Shown here: piece by piece, positions 1-6,954 of the stretch
How positions within the stretch are numbered: the stretch's first letter is position 1
Layout of the letters: every line of letters begins with the position of its first letter
Made by a program: the position numbers and the translations under genes
Assembly: GCA_023091735.1 (NCBI GenBank)
Contig: JALKBU010001246.1
Span: 1 to 13,883 of the forward strand
Direction of reading: 5' to 3'
DNA from: Trichomonas tenax
Taxonomy: Eukaryota; Parabasalia; Trichomonadida; Trichomonadidae
Length of the DNA stretch: 13,883 bases
Notes under the pieces: generated by a model
What the model was told of the DNA's origin: nothing
Database searches by the model: none
The model's input: the letters and a program-made list of their open reading frames with translations, nothing else

Positions 1-2354
1 TGTTGTTAAAGATTGTTATCCGAAAAATGTACTATTATATTTTCGATTTCTCGTGTTTCGACGTGATCTTCCTAATATTTAGATACAACATCATGAAAAT
101 ATAACATATTTATTAACATTTTGGTTGGATATTGTTTTGAAGATTGACATGGCAAATGATGATGAAATTTGCCGCTTTTTTGGAGTTTGTAGCTGTAAAT
201 ATGCTGATATCCGTACAAAGGATATTATTATCATAGATGGACAATATCAGGAAGTTTAGTGAAGTCACTTTGTTGCAAAGAAAAACACATATTTTGGATA
301 TCAAAAAACTAGGCAGCATCACACAGCTTAATGATAAAGCGCAATAAAATGGATTTTAAATAGAAATATATTTTGATTTCTTATATTATCTCGATGTTAA
401 TCAAATTCAACATTCTGCCAATATTCCATTACATAGTCGCAATAAAGAGTCATCAATAATTTAGCTTCAATTTGCTTTGATGAAAAATATCAAATATCTT
501 TTCAAATAAAAAAGTTTTAATTAATGAAAATTGTATATTTCAATTATGCGATTGAATTGCAATCGATTTCTATTCATAAACGAATCATAGCTCGAAAAGT
601 TTTTTGCTTCGAAAAATAATTTAAAAATAATAAAGTACAATGATGACAATGTATTGGCAATTGGTGTCTGATATCCTCAAGCCATTGCATTACATGAATT
701 TTCAAATATTTTATTTTTTTATAAAATTCCTATCATGAAGGAACAATGTTTAAAAATTGATATCAATTACCATAGTGTAATTTGATCTAAATCTGGAAAT
801 GCCTTATTTTGGAGTCGAATTTCAAAACAAGAAAAAAAAAATTAGTGTTTCATAGAAATGAGATTGTTATATGATAGACGATAGAGATGATGTTGATAAA
901 TGTATACAAAAACTGCATATTGTTGGGTTTGTACGATCAAAAAAGAATATTATTCGAAATTCTTTGATGATGTGCCGTATTGGATGCTACCATATCGCGA
1001 TAGATTATCTGTGAGAGCAGCAAAAGGAATATTGGTGTCACAACAAAAAATAATCTTCGAAAAGCTTTTGAAAAAATATAAAAGTGACAATGTAAACACA
1101 ATTTTCTTCAAAATTTGTCTGTCATCGCTATAGTACAAGTGGATAATACAACGATCCATTTACTATCAATTTAATTAGAGAGGGCCTTAGAAAAATATAA
1201 AGGGGACCCATCATAGAAAAAATTCATCAACGATTATTTTAAATTCAAAAATTATTTTATCGTTCAGCGCTTTTTTCGTTAAAATTTCATAATCTAATTT
1301 TATGAGATAATTCACTGTATCATAATATTGATGGTTAAGAAATTTTTGACGTTTTATTAAATTATATGCAATAGGCAGTTCAAATTTACGTAAAGTTTTT
1401 TTTGAGAATAAATAACGGAGACCGTAACAATGTTGCAGTTGAAAAGTGACAATAATGGTCAATTTGACAGATCTATACAAAGCAATATTAAAAAAATAGT
1501 TATCGAGACTCAGTTACGCACAGAATGAATCTCTCAGCCAAACAATGTCATCTTCACTCTTTATTATCTTGTTTTTCAAGTTTTAAGTTTGATAATTTTT
1601 CATAATAATCTACAAGTTAACATCAATCCCTAAGTTACACATAGAGTTTTACTCATAGAATTATACTTTTCACATCATTTTTGTTTCAATAAGAATCTTG
1701 GTATATATTGAAGATAAATATTGAATATAATTCATAATTGAAAATATGACATTTTTACTTTACAAATGTCAGAATCCGACTTTGGGTGTAAGAACCTTAA
1801 AATGTAACTGCACTTTTGTTACACACTCATTAATAATGTATTTATCTTTAATCTATTTTTTAAGGCTCCAGTTCCAAGTACTCAAATTTTAAGCTTCACT
1901 CTTCTACTCTAAAAGTCCAATCAAAAGACTTTAAAGTCTATCTATATGTATACATACCAACTATAATTTATACCACTGTTGTATGCACATTCAGCGAGCA
2001 CCTGGATAGTGAGAAGGAAAAATTGATATTTTTCAAAATTTTTATTTTTACCGAGAAAATATCATTAACTTGCAATTTGCTCTCTGTCACATTATAGTAT
2101 ATAGGGTGTATACAATATATATGCTAATATTATTGGACTCTGCTTTGTGAAGATTAAGTTATAAGAAGCAGAATGTTCAATTTTGAAAAATTAATATCTT
2201 GTTCAATATTGAATATAATTTCTTGTTACTAATATGATGGAGAACCACCATGATTTTCTTTATATTTATAAGATAAAAATATTGTGTTATAAATAAAATA
2301 ACAAAATTTAGTTACGAGATCAATGTTTGAAAAATTCACAGCGGCAAAAAAATG

Positions 2355-2768
2355 TATCCTCAGTCCACTTCTGTCACGTTCTGCACAGACAGGTACAGAA
2401 TCATTCCATATAGTTCACATATTCCATAAAAATTTTTATAACAAGATATAAAATCAGGTATACCACAGTGAAAGGCGAAAATTCAACTAGAGTTATCTCA
2501 ATATATAAGAAGAAGGGACAAAAATCCCAGTAGTGGTAATACTAGCTCATAATGTACTACAATTTGCTCGTTGAGATATTATCCGGATCCAGATTTCTTG
2601 ATGGAATGTATTCAATTTTGGAAAGATGGTGCTATAAAAGTGAGCTTCCCAGCCTTCTGGAATTTTTTTATCATCAGTCCACTTCTGTCACTTTCTAGAG
2701 AAAATTCTATAGATTGCTCCTATGCTAGTGGTTTTGCCCAGAAAATTTTTATAGCAAGTTATAAAACA
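2355..2768 (+). repeat. Imperfect direct repeat, about 314 bp period
   Basis: The segment starting at 2355 (TATCCTCAGTCCACTTCTGT) recurs at 2669 with one mismatch over 23 bp. The segment AAAATTTTTATAACAAG near 2429 recurs near 2742 with one substitution and is followed in both copies by a similar TATAAAA. The roughly 100 bp copies therefore share their two ends, while the middle has diverged. They could be neighbouring copies of a degraded interspersed repeat. No open frame is preserved between copies. Confidence 0.5.
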
Positions 2769-2967
2769 ATTTAGACTGCATTTTTCATGATTTTGAAAAA
2801 GTGACATTATTACTAAAGTTCAATGGCAAAAGCCATTGACTTGTTTCTACAAGTAATATTCAATGCGTATTTCCGAACCGGCCATATTAGTTTTTGAATC
2901 CATACGTTTTATCTTATAAATTCATGCATACGACAAAATATGAGAAGGTCAGCAATGAATTAGTTAG

Positions 2968-3024
2968 TAATGAGATGTTCACACTATCTGCGACTACGCC
3001 GCAGCTATTGCGAACATCTCGTTA
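2968..3024. repeat. Imperfect 24-bp-arm palindrome near suspected element boundary
   Basis: Arms 2968-2991 and 3001-3024 pair at 20 of 24 positions around a 9-base loop (GACTACGCC). The best-matched part is GAGATGTTC against GAACATCTC. It stands just outside the gene-dense block, so it may be a terminal structure or a decayed transposon end. It could equally be a chance dyad of the flank. Confidence 0.45.
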
Positions 3025-3085
3025 ATGGTATATTTACACGATAGAGTCAGTGGTACAAAGTTAGGTCCCCCATATAGGGATTAAA

Positions 3086-3174
3086 TTTTTCATTTCTTTC
3101 AAAATTAACGTTATTATTAATTTTGAAACTCCTGACTTTATAAAATCTAATCAGTTTTTAAAATAATTTATTTT
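3086..3174 (+). repeat. Hairpin plus promoter-like block, copy 1
   Basis: This block recurs at 3601-3688 with roughly 80% identity. It contains a perfect 12-bp stem (3097-3108 with 3117-3128) closed by the loop CGTTATTA, then a weaker dyad (CTGA 3132-3135, TCAG 3151-3154), then the T/A-rich stretch TTTTTAAAATAATTTATTTT that leads into the start of the 131-aa gene. The stem could be a 3' end signal for a gene once lying to the left; the T-rich tail resembles the upstream elements of the other genes. Confidence 0.6.
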
Positions 3175-3193
3175 TTTATTTCCTAAGTAAACA
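3159..3193 (+). promoter_or_regulatory. T-rich upstream element of the 131-aa gene
   Basis: TAAAATAATTTATTTTTTTA followed by TTTCCTAAGTAAACA runs directly into the ATG at 3194. It aligns well with the element in front of the 111-aa gene at 4270 (shared TTTTAAAA, a long T run, then CTAARTAAA before ATG). Confidence 0.4.
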
Positions 3194-3589
3194 ATGAGCC
3201 AGTACATTTTTTATAAAACATTCCCCGAACGTTTACAGAAGTTATTCATGAATGATGGAAAGCTGAGAAATACAAACTATGGAAAAAGAGACGATGAACC
3301 AGAATATATAACATTGCCGTATGATGTAAAATTTATCGCTTATGTGTCAACAGTAATGAGAGGAACCAGATTTACATTTTATACTAAAAATTATTTGTAC
3401 AGTGAATCAACAGAGGATATATATTACATTAACACATATATGAATAAAGTGACGATATTAGAACTTGATATTCACAATCAGTATCGTTTATTCGGAGACG
3501 ATGGAGCTGGTCATTACATAAAACCGTTTAATCCTTATTGTTCGTTTTATTCGTGTTTACAAAGTTATATCGATGAATTCAATAAGTAA
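3194..3589 (+). CDS. Uncharacterised 131-aa protein
   Basis: The start is the ATG after a T-rich element and the TAAACA leader; there is no competing upstream ATG in frame. The product is 131 aa, tyrosine- and phenylalanine-rich, with no signal peptide and no clear membrane span. I do not recognise it. The middle (about residues 45-95) alternates hydrophobic and polar residues as in a beta-sandwich, with RGTRFTFYT followed by NKVTILELD, faintly reminiscent of beta/gamma-crystallin repeats; this is a weak resemblance only. It ends TAA, then one codon, then TGA. It lies alone on the plus strand between two copies of a hairpin/promoter block and converges on the basic protein gene at 3751-4026. 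By position it is probably a viral accessory gene; it could also be cargo of host origin. Confidence 0.65.
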   Translation: MSQYIFYKTFPERLQKLFMNDGKLRNTNYGKRDDEPEYITLPYDVKFIAYVSTVMRGTRFTFYTKNYLYSESTEDIYYINTYMNKVTILELDIHNQYRLFGDDGAGHYIKPFNPYCSFYSCLQSYIDEFNK

Positions 3590-3600
3590 TTATGATTTAT

Positions 3601-3688
3601 TTTTTCATTTCTTTTAAAACTAACGTTATTTTTGATTTTAAAACTAATGACTATATAAATTTAGTCATTTTTTAAAATAATTTTTGAT
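3601..3688 (+). repeat. Hairpin plus promoter-like block, copy 2
   Basis: Second copy of the block at 3086-3174. Here the first stem is TTTTAAAACTAA (3612-3623) against 3632-3643, with one mismatch and one G-T wobble, around the same CGTTAT-type loop. The second stem is a perfect 8 bp (AATGACTA 3646-3653 with TAGTCATT 3662-3669). The structure is kept although the bases differ. It lies between two convergent genes, which suits a two-way transcript end signal. The promoter-like tail (TTTTAAAATAATTTTTGAT) points to the tiny frame at 3717-3788. Confidence 0.6.
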
Positions 3689-3716
3689 AAACTAAGAAAA
3701 GAAAGCGAAAGGATTT

Positions 3717-3788
3717 ATGAGTTCAGAAAATTCAAAAATAATTTTAGTGGTTATTCTGATTTCTTTTCTTCCTCTTCTTTCTTCTTAG
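3717..3788 (+). CDS. Possible 23-aa hydrophobic peptide
   Basis: An ATG at 3717 opens 23 codons ending TAG. Residues 8-21 (IILVVILISFLPLL) would make one membrane span. It follows the promoter-like tail of the repeat block at 3601-3688, which is its only external support. Against it: most of the hydrophobic part is antisense to the Glu/Lys-rich tail of the basic protein gene, and runs of GAA/AAG read backwards always give Ser/Phe/Leu. I regard it as possible but unlikely. Confidence 0.15.
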   Translation: MSSENSKIILVVILISFLPLLSS

Positions 3789-4026
3789 TTTCTTCTTCCT
3801 TCATTCTTTTTGCGATCCACCTCGGATTCTTCTGTCGTCCTGCAGCAAGTGCTTCTAATTGTTTTTCTGTACACTTACGTTTAGGCTTAACTGATTTCTT
3901 TTCTAAGGATGTAAATCCTTCATCAGCTTGTTCAGTCTTTTTAGACTTTCTTGTTTTCGTTGTTGCTTTGAGTTCATTTAATATTTCTTCCTTTAATGTC
4001 GATTTCAGAGTTTCGAAGTCAGTCAT
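3751..4026 (-). CDS. Small basic, probably DNA-binding protein
   Basis: 91 aa from an ATG at 4026, ending TAA. Residues 1-20 are acidic and helical, 22-55 are Lys/Arg/Thr-rich and likely disordered. Around residues 52-73 lies KCTEKQLEALAAGRQKNPRW, a pattern (TEKQLEAL-x-x-GR) that I know from small basic proteins of Polintons, PLVs and large DNA viruses. The tail is a Lys/Glu charged coiled stretch. The family role is not firmly established; condensing or organising the genome, or a capsid-core role, is inference from charge and context. It is convergent with the 131-aa gene and divergent from the 111-aa gene across a 243-bp gap that holds a GC-rich hairpin. Low-complexity lysine-rich proteins are easily misassigned, so only the general class is called. 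Confidence 0.6.
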   Translation of the reverse strand: MTDFETLKSTLKEEILNELKATTKTRKSKKTEQADEGFTSLEKKSVKPKRKCTEKQLEALAAGRQKNPRWIAKRMKEEETKKKEEEEKKSE

Positions 4027-4067
4027 GGTTTTATATTGGATAAAAATTTAAAATATTATTTTTTAAT
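4027..4067 (-). promoter_or_regulatory. A/T-rich upstream element of the basic protein gene
   Basis: Read on the minus strand it contains TTAAAAAATAATATTTTAAA followed by TTTTTATCCAATATAAAACC and the ATG. It has the TTTTAAA core seen in front of the genes at 3194 and 4270 but a longer leader. Confidence 0.3.
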
Positions 4068-4126
4068 ACCAATTAAATCATGAGCTTAAGCAGATCAGAG
4101 AGAAATTAAATAAACACACACACAGA

Positions 4127-4163
4127 GCGCGGCATGCCGGCGAGCAAGCTCGCCTTCGCCGCG
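4127..4163. repeat. GC-rich two-part hairpin in the divergent intergenic region
   Basis: GGCGAGC (4139-4145) pairs with GCTCGCC (4148-4154) across a 2-base loop, and outside it GCGCGGC (4127-4133) pairs with GCCGCGT (4158-4164) at six of seven positions. The island is about 80% G+C in DNA that is otherwise near 70% A+T. A short CA repeat (about 4114-4124) lies beside it. It sits between two divergent genes. Possible roles are a terminator, a protein-binding site or a replication structure; none can be chosen from sequence alone. Confidence 0.55.
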
Positions 4164-4230
4164 TGTATAGAATTCAATTTTATCAAATAATGCCGTTAAA
4201 TGATGATTTCGTCCACTTTGTGGAATTAAT

Positions 4231-4269
4231 ACTATTTTAAAAATTATTTTATTTTTGATATCTAAATAA
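4231..4269 (+). promoter_or_regulatory. T-rich upstream element of the 111-aa gene
   Basis: ACTATTTTAAAAATTATTTT, then ATTTTTGATATCTAAATAA, and the ATG at 4270. The TAAATAAATG context recalls poxvirus-type late starts (TAAATG), though that link is by analogy only. Confidence 0.4.
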
Positions 4270-4605
4270 ATGCAACCTGAAATTGTGTTCGATAAATACA
4301 ATTGCAAACATTTGATGTTCAAGGAATTGCCAAAAAGTGTTATGGAAGTTAAATATTTATTTCGCAGGAAGTTATTAGATGAATTTTGGATTCATCGCTC
4401 ATCGAGTGCAATAATAAAGAAAAACCCTTATTCAAAAGCATTGAAAGATTATAAATACATGATTTCTTTGAAACGTCACTTTACATTAAATTTTGTTGAC
4501 GGACGAAAAGGAGTGACAAACAAAGAATTCGAACGTGATTTTATTCAAGAATGGAAGTTAAGGGAAAGGTATGTCAGAGATTGTGTAAGGAAATATTTTG
4601 TTTAA
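4270..4605 (+). CDS. Uncharacterised 111-aa basic protein
   Basis: The ATG at 4270 directly follows the T-rich element; the frame ends with TAA at 4605. The product is mostly helical in appearance, strongly basic (many Lys/Arg), with aromatic-rich segments such as LLDEFWIHRS and a C-terminal helix EWKLRERYVRDCVRKYF. No signal peptide, membrane span or catalytic motif is visible and I do not recognise a family. A nucleic-acid or structural role would fit its charge but is speculation. It is the last gene before the 1.2-kb repeat region and points into it. Confidence 0.6.
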   Translation: MQPEIVFDKYNCKHLMFKELPKSVMEVKYLFRRKLLDEFWIHRSSSAIIKKNPYSKALKDYKYMISLKRHFTLNFVDGRKGVTNKEFERDFIQEWKLRERYVRDCVRKYFV

Positions 4606-4696
4606 ACGTTTTTTATTTTTCATTAGCGGAAGCTGTCGGACTTCGTTATTTTTATCGTTTTTGGTGGAAAATGGTCCGTTTTTGATGAAAAAGTGT

Positions 4697-5172
4697 TGTC
4701 TTAAGTGTCCTAGTGGACCGGGTCACAAAAAAAGTTTTTAAATGAATGACAACATGACATTTTGACAACACATGCTAGCATTTGTTTCGAACGTAATGCT
4801 TAAAAATAATGACTTAAGACAGTGTTTACATTGTTTTCAAACGTTGCGTTGATGTTTTTTGTTTAACACGTGCTTGCATTGTTTCAAACATAATGTTGTT
4901 GTTATTTTGTTTAACACTGTGCTTACGCATTGTTTAAAGCGTTAAACTTGTTATTTTGTTTAACATGTGCTTGCATTGTTTAAAGCGTTAAACTTGTTAT
5001 TTTGTTTAACATGTGCTTGCATTGTTTTCAAACGTAATGCTATTGTTATTTGTTTAACACTGTGCTTACATTTGTTTCGAACGTAATGCTTGTTATTATT
5101 TATACGTGTTGTCAAAATGTCATGTTGTCAATTGAAATATAAACTCTTTTAAGACTCAGGACACCTAAGACA
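4697..5172. repeat. Large inverted repeat around the iteron array
   Basis: The left arm has TGTCTTAAGTGTCCT (4697-4711) and a 25-bp segment (4747-4771). The right arm carries both in reverse complement: 5106-5130 matches the 25-bp segment perfectly, and AGGACACCTAAGACA (5158-5172) matches with one difference. The spacing between the two blocks is similar in each arm (35 and 27 bases). The arms lie about 330 bp apart, so a large stem-loop or a pair of mirrored protein sites is possible. Confidence 0.75.
4778..5089 (+). repeat. Tandem array of seven dyad-containing iterons
   Basis: Units begin at about 4778, 4829, 4875, 4927, 4973, 5019 and 5068, so the spacing is 46-52 bp. The core is GCATTGTTTCAAACGTAATG or a close variant, which is itself a dyad, and it is linked by GTTATTTTGTTTAACATGTG. 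The units at 4927 and 4973 are exact 46-bp copies. Three further scattered cores occur at 5296, 5558 and about 5596. There are no unique spacers, so this is not a CRISPR array. Such arrays usually bind an initiator or partition protein; no candidate binder can be named. Confidence 0.8.
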
Positions 5173-5294
5173 TTAAAGACAATATATAAAAGATGTACAA
5201 AAATATCGGCTGAAGTGAATTTAATACTTGGTCCGCTGTCCCGGGACAAAACAAAGTGAAAGAAGAAAACGTTTAAGAAGCTTTAGCATGTGTT
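5120..5294 (+). repeat. 175-bp direct repeat, copy A
   Basis: It matches 5629-5803 at a constant offset of 509 with no gaps. The first 78 and last 74 bases are identical; the central 23 bases (5198-5220) are entirely different but of equal length. The copy includes the right arm of the large inverted repeat and the 10-bp palindrome GTCCCGGGAC at 5238-5247. Confidence 0.85.
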
Positions 5295-5628
5295 TGCATT
5301 GTTTCAAACGTCGCTTGAAATGAACGTAAAACAAGCATGTTTTAAACATTAACTCAATAAGCCGCGGAAGCATTTGCCGTCGTGTTTTTTCAAAATTTTC
5401 GCTGAAATTATCAAAAGAAAGATCTTCCATTTGATCGTAAAGGCCATTTTTCTTGCAATTTCTCGAGAGCAAGTGCTTCAATTCCTTATGAACCTGTTTT
5501 TGAAGCCATTTTTCTTATAAATTATTGTAAAAAGTTGCTCCGATTTCATTTGTGTTTGCATTTTGTTTCAAACGTAATGTTGTGGATTTGTTTAACATAT
5601 TTCAAACGTTAAACTTGTTATTATTTAT
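5295..5628. other. Spacer between direct repeats, with an iteron remnant at each end
   Basis: Iteron-like cores lie at 5296-5314 and 5558-5579, so the spacer looks like material set inside the iteron field. On the minus strand one frame stays open from about 5505 to 5221. It has no in-frame ATG upstream of codon 18 and runs 74 bases into the direct repeat. Its composition, with acidic and aromatic residues in the first half, is protein-like, so it may be a gene fragment, but I recognise nothing in it and do not call a gene. Confidence 0.35.
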
Positions 5629-5803
5629 TCATGTTGTCAATTGAAATATAAACTCTTTTAAGACTCAGGACACCTAAGACATTAAAGACAATATATAAAA
5701 GATGTATGAAATTTCTATTAAAAACAAATTTAATACTTGGTCCGCTGTCCCGGGACAAAACAAAGTGAAAGAAGAAAACGTTTAAGAAGCTTTAGCATGT
5801 GTT
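5629..5803 (+). repeat. 175-bp direct repeat, copy B
   Basis: Copy of 5120-5294. It ends 35 bases before the stop of the helicase frame. Identity is complete in both flanks, and the central 23 bases (5707-5729) are AT-rich and unrelated to those of copy A. Only part of the 25-bp inverted-repeat arm is kept here. Confidence 0.85.
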
Positions 5804-5838
5804 AAACCGAAATAAAGAGCGATTATGTTCATGAAATT

Positions 5839-6900
5839 TCAAAAATAAATGTTAACGTTCATTTTGTAATCAGTGAGTGACAATTCAATATTGATTGCAT
5901 CGTTAGTAATTTGTGAATAAATTTGTTTGTATTCATCTTTTAAGACGTAACACCAAACCCTTTTTGAATCAATTGTTATACGTTGGCGATTGCATTTATC
6001 TTTAACTTGTAATTGAAAATTCTTGTCTCTCATTTCTCTTGGTTTTGAAAATAAAGCCTCTGAACAAGGAATGCCTTTTATTAAATCATTGTAATGTTCG
6101 CAAATCCAAAGCTCCGTTGGCGTTCTTGATGCTTCGATTAAATCTTGTTTGGCTTCAGTCATCGGAATATTGCGAGGATTAAATTCATTGAGTTCTTGCT
6201 TCATGAAATATGTAATGAGGTTTTCATAAAATTCATTCGTAAATAATGAAAACATTTTAGTCCAAAACGCATGATTACCTTTATACTTGCCATTGCATGA
6301 AAGAACAACATAACGTCTGTCGCCGTTTTCAACTTTGACAGGGTAAGAGTTGTTTGACACGAAAATTAAGTTTGCAACGTTTTCAGCTGTACGTCTTGGT
6401 TGATACTTTTCGTTAATGCGAATTGTTTTATCAGTAATTATTGATTTCAAAGAATCGAAGTTAGCCAATCGTTCTTCACCGATATTTCTTAATTCGTTCA
6501 AAACAATAAGCATTTTAGCTTCGACAACTGAATTAAAAGAGCCTGTAAGTTCTGAAATTTCTGTTAAGTTTTTGACTGAATACCCTGATAAAAGCTCTGC
6601 AATAAAATCAGTGAACGTATTCTTGCCAATTCCTTGCGAACCTTTGAGAATCAAAGATGTTTCTGTTTTCTGTCCTGGATTTTGAATAATGTACGAAACC
6701 CATTTGATTATATAATCGTAAACTTCTTTGTTTGAATCAGCAATGACTTCATAAATCAAGTCAAGAAACGGCTTAATCAAATGTTCATCAATTGTTTCAA
6801 CGCATTTATATTTATATCCTTGGAATAATGAAAAGATCGATTTATCTTTCGAAAAGAACTTGACAGCTTTGCATGACAAATCACTAATGTTTGAAGACAT
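5839..6900 (-). CDS. Superfamily 3 helicase, C-terminal part of an interrupted primase-helicase
   Basis: This is the ATP-driven helicase half of a D5/virophage-type replication protein, expected to form hexamers at the replication fork. Residues 15-80 match the linker that precedes the helicase core (IKWVSYIIQNPGQKTE). Walker A is GSQGIGKN at 87-94, Walker B is LIVLNEL at 131-137 with Asn in place of the first acidic residue, the SF3 motif C/sensor is IFVSNN at 179-184, and the arginine finger region is DRRY at 194-197. It ends TGA. The first ATG is at 6900, but the frame is open up to the TAA at 6955-6957 and is the same frame as the primase. There is no T-rich element before this ATG, so it is the downstream half of one gene of about 762 codons. 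It could make protein only by readthrough or internal initiation. Confidence 0.85.
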   Translation of the reverse strand: MSSNISDLSCKAVKFFSKDKSIFSLFQGYKYKCVETIDEHLIKPFLDLIYEVIADSNKEVYDYIIKWVSYIIQNPGQKTETSLILKGSQGIGKNTFTDFIAELLSGYSVKNLTEISELTGSFNSVVEAKMLIVLNELRNIGEERLANFDSLKSIITDKTIRINEKYQPRRTAENVANLIFVSNNSYPVKVENGDRRYVVLSCNGKYKGNHAFWTKMFSLFTNEFYENLITYFMKQELNEFNPRNIPMTEAKQDLIEASRTPTELWICEHYNDLIKGIPCSEALFSKPREMRDKNFQLQVKDKCNRQRITIDSKRVWCYVLKDEYKQIYSQITNDAINIELSLTDYKMNVNIYF

Positions 6901-6954
6901 TACATCCCATGCTGTTGTATATTTGCCTTCATCTTTCCGTAACCTAACAGACTT

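Larger units (their letters stand above)
1..3050. other. AT-rich gene-poor flank, probably host DNA
   Basis: I see no convincing gene here. Open frames stay below about 90 codons, overlap each other on both strands, and show no motif I recognise. The texture differs sharply from the right part, where genes sit almost end to end and each start follows a T-rich element. The two longest frames, at 900-1133 (plus, ATG start) and 1211-1480 (minus, TTG first codon), have protein-like composition and could be remnants of old coding sequence, but nothing supports a function. Inference: flanking chromosomal DNA of an integrated element, with the junction somewhere around 2970-3090. A non-coding viral terminal region is the alternative. 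Confidence 0.5.
4606..5838. other. Gene-free repeat region, candidate origin or terminal region
   Basis: No gene is supported in these 1233 bases. They hold a large inverted repeat (4697-5172) enclosing seven tandem dyad units, then two copies of a 175-bp direct repeat (5120-5294, 5629-5803) separated by a spacer. Stacked iterons, dyads and inverted arms in the only long non-coding part of a compact viral block make it the best place for an origin of replication or a genome-end remnant. That role is inferred from structure only. Confidence 0.55.

Noticed and set aside
4095..4322. 75-codon minus-strand frame
   Set aside because: It overlaps the GC-rich hairpin, a CA repeat and the start of the 111-aa gene; its codons simply translate these low-complexity elements.
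4778..5089. CRISPR-like array
   Set aside because: The units follow each other with conserved linkers rather than unique spacers, each core is a dyad, and no cas gene is present in this eukaryote-type DNA.
5120..5803. Pair of LTRs of a retroelement
   Set aside because: The copies are only 175 bp, enclose 334 bp with no gag or pol, and lack TG...CA ends, a primer-binding site and a polypurine tract.
6416..6685. 89-codon plus-strand frame
   Set aside because: Antisense to the helicase Walker A/B region; its openness follows from the codon pattern of the real gene.
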